From Agrococcus casei LMG 22410 (GTDB taxonomy: Bacteria > Actinomycetota > Actinomycetes > Actinomycetales > Microbacteriaceae): a stretch of 64,000 nt of DNA. Below, piece by piece: positions 62,732 to 64,000 of this stretch; positions within the stretch are counted from its first letter, which is position 1; each line of letters opens with the position of its first letter. Where the stretch lies: NCBI RefSeq assembly GCF_900163565.1, contig NZ_FUHU01000038.1:124001-188000 (forward strand). Direction: 5' to 3'. The notes beneath the pieces were generated by a model. It did not search any database and was not told the origin of the DNA. It saw nothing but the letters and a program-made list of their open reading frames with translations. The position numbers were made by a program, and so were the translations under genes.

Positions 62732-64000
62732 ATGCGAAGCTCGTCGTCTGATCCCTCCGGTGCTGGCGCTGACGAGACGATGACGAAGCCGCCCGCGAGC
62801 AACGACCCCTGGGTCCAGGAGCAGGCACGAACCGCATCGAAGCGCCCGTCACGACGGCCGACACTCGGCCCCGCCTCGAAGCCGTCGCTGTATCTGCTCG
62901 GCCTCTTCGCCGCACTGCGGGCCGCCGGCCTCGTGCTGGTTGCAGAGGCAGTGGCGCGGGGAATCGCAGCCCTGGCCTCAGACGGACTCGACACCGACGC
63001 AACCCGGCTCATCGTCATCCTCGGCATCAGCGGGGCGCTTCTGCGAAGCGGCTCGGAGTGGGCCACCACGGTGGTGGCGCGCAGCATGGCCACACAGGTC
63101 AAGCGCCAGCTCAGAGGCACGCTGTGGTCGAGCCTCGGCCGCGGCGGCAACGAGGGTGGCGGCACCTCCGTGCTTATCTCCGACGGCCTCGACGATCTCG
63201 ACGACTACTACGAACAGTCGCTCCCGGCGACCGTGGCCGCTGCCGTGGTGCCGCTGCTCGTCGGCATCCGCGTGCTGGGCGCCGACTGGCTCAGCGCCCT
63301 GATCATCGTGCTCACGGTGCCGCTCATCCCGTTCTTCATGACGCTCATCGGCAAGCACACAGAAGAGCGCACCGAAGAGGCGCTCACAGCTGTCACGCGA
63401 CTCGCAGACCACCTGACGGAGCTCGCTCGAGGGCTCCCCGTGCTCGTCGGCCTTGGCAGGGTCGAGCAGCAGGCCGGCGCACTCGATGGTCTGCAGACCA
63501 CCTACAGAAAACGCACGCAAGAGACCCTCCGCTGGGCATTCCTCTCGGCCCTGGCGCTCGAGCTGATCGCCACCATCTCGGTCGCGATCGTCGCGGTGTT
63601 CCTCGGGCTTCGCTTGCTGAACGGCACCATGGAGCTGCAGCCTGCCCTGCTCGCGCTCATCCTCGCGCCCGAGGCGTTCTCCGCGCTGCGGCAGGTGGGC
63701 ACTGCCTTCCACTCGTCGCAAGACGGCCTTGCGGCGCTCGAGCGGGCGAAGCAGATCCAGGGGCGCGCACTTCCGCATGATGTCCGTGCTGCCGGGTCGC
63801 GCATCCGTCTCGACAGCCTGTCGGTGCAGTATGCGGGCCGCGAGCGTGCGACGCTGCACGGCCTGACCGCCGAGCTGCGCGGCATCGTGCACGTCGCGGG
63901 GCCCTCTGGCGCGGGCAAGTCGACGCTGCTTGCGGCGCTCACAGGCACGCTTCCGCACGATGCTCACGTCACGGGCACCATCACAGGCGTCTCATCCGAG
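62732..64000 (+). CDS. cydD: Thiol reductant ABC exporter CydD (3' end outside window)
   Basis: Open from ATG 62732 to the window end (423 codons, no stop). The N-terminal polar region is followed by an ABC transporter type 1 membrane domain (spans between about 50 and 320, with ELARGLPVLVGLGRVEQQ, typical of CydD), then the ATPase start with Walker A VAGPSGAGKSTLL near residue 392. CydDC exports cysteine/glutathione-type thiols needed for cytochrome bd assembly. GACAAT sits 6 nt before the ATG. It could be a CydD-CydC fusion, which is common in actinobacteria, but the end is missing. Confidence 0.9.
   Translation, partial: MRSSSSDPSGAGADETMTKPPASNDPWVQEQARTASKRPSRRPTLGPASKPSLYLLGLFAALRAAGLVLVAEAVARGIAALASDGLDTDATRLIVILGISGALLRSGSEWATTVVARSMATQVKRQLRGTLWSSLGRGGNEGGGTSVLISDGLDDLDDYYEQSLPATVAAAVVPLLVGIRVLGADWLSALIIVLTVPLIPFFMTLIGKHTEERTEEALTAVTRLADHLTELARGLPVLVGLGRVEQQAGALDGLQTTYRKRTQETLRWAFLSALALELIATISVAIVAVFLGLRLLNGTMELQPALLALILAPEAFSALRQVGTAFHSSQDGLAALERAKQIQGRALPHDVRAAGSRIRLDSLSVQYAGRERATLHGLTAELRGIVHVAGPSGAGKSTLLAALTGTLPHDAHVTGTITGVSSE

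Overview
The window is one continuous stretch of chromosome from a high-GC Gram-positive actinobacterium, most likely a member of the Microbacteriaceae. The evidence is high GC, GTG/TTG starts, many genes that look leaderless, a mycothiol-type nitroreductase (Rv2466c family), GlbO, paired ClpP genes, a GGSGNGEQ-type RpiB, oligoribonuclease, and a YkoE/YkoD/YkoC thiamine transporter. The species cannot be named from the sequence. No prophage, insertion sequence, CRISPR array or rRNA operon was seen.

Layout. 1-4.1 kb: the end of an ABC-F gene, a two-gene ABC exporter, and a NarL-type two-component system. 4.1-14.1 kb: a housekeeping block (clpP2, clpP1, tig, tRNA-Pro, tRNA-Gly, nei-type glycosylase, rpiB, Rv2466c-like, pepN, glbO) whose order recalls the M. 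tuberculosis Rv2460c-Rv2470 region. 14.1-20 kb: FAD dehydrogenase, two unknown genes, tesB, GNAT, Rieske lipoprotein and a cyclase-fold protein. 20-25.5 kb: thioesterase-ettA-lipoprotein-ssb (again Mtb-like order), msrA, yceI, and dedA directly behind tRNA-Arg. 25.5-32.9 kb: an MFS gene broken by an amber codon, HAD phosphatase, orn, MFS, tRNA-His, P-loop kinase, flavodoxin-type reductase, M20 amidohydrolase and thioesterase. 33-37.7 kb: a short-repeat array, flavin monooxygenase, SRPBCC, terC, zincin, and padR facing a beta-lactamase-fold hydrolase. 37.7-41.1 kb: a TPP-riboswitch operon (ykoE-ykoD-ykoC plus a P-loop kinase). 41.2-48.4 kb: SGNH hydrolase, lipoproteins, MetE-like protein, nadE, PfpI, and a DHA2 efflux pump with an elaborate leader. 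48.4-54.6 kb: cold-shock protein, fatty-acid desaturase, MFS, argG, macrolide phosphotransferase and methyltransferase. 54.6-64 kb: DUF3516 helicase, PEP-mutase-like protein, an unusual zinc-finger SDR with a coupled small SH3-like protein, DUF1206, DEAD-box helicase and the start of cydD.

How the genes work together. The ClpP pair and trigger factor form a protein-quality group. Csp, desaturase and DEAD-box helicase suggest cold adaptation. The thiamine importer is feedback-controlled by TPP through an apparent Shine-Dalgarno-blocking hairpin. The most striking feature across the window is regulatory: about 27 genes have a TANNNT hexamer 5-7 nt before the start codon, usually without a Shine-Dalgarno, which indicates pervasive leaderless transcription and helps fix start sites. 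The least-explained items are the inverted repeat in front of the DHA2 pump, the tRNA-Arg/dedA junction, two intergenic repeat clusters, a 19-bp perfect hairpin at the histidine-kinase start, and the non-canonical SDR.
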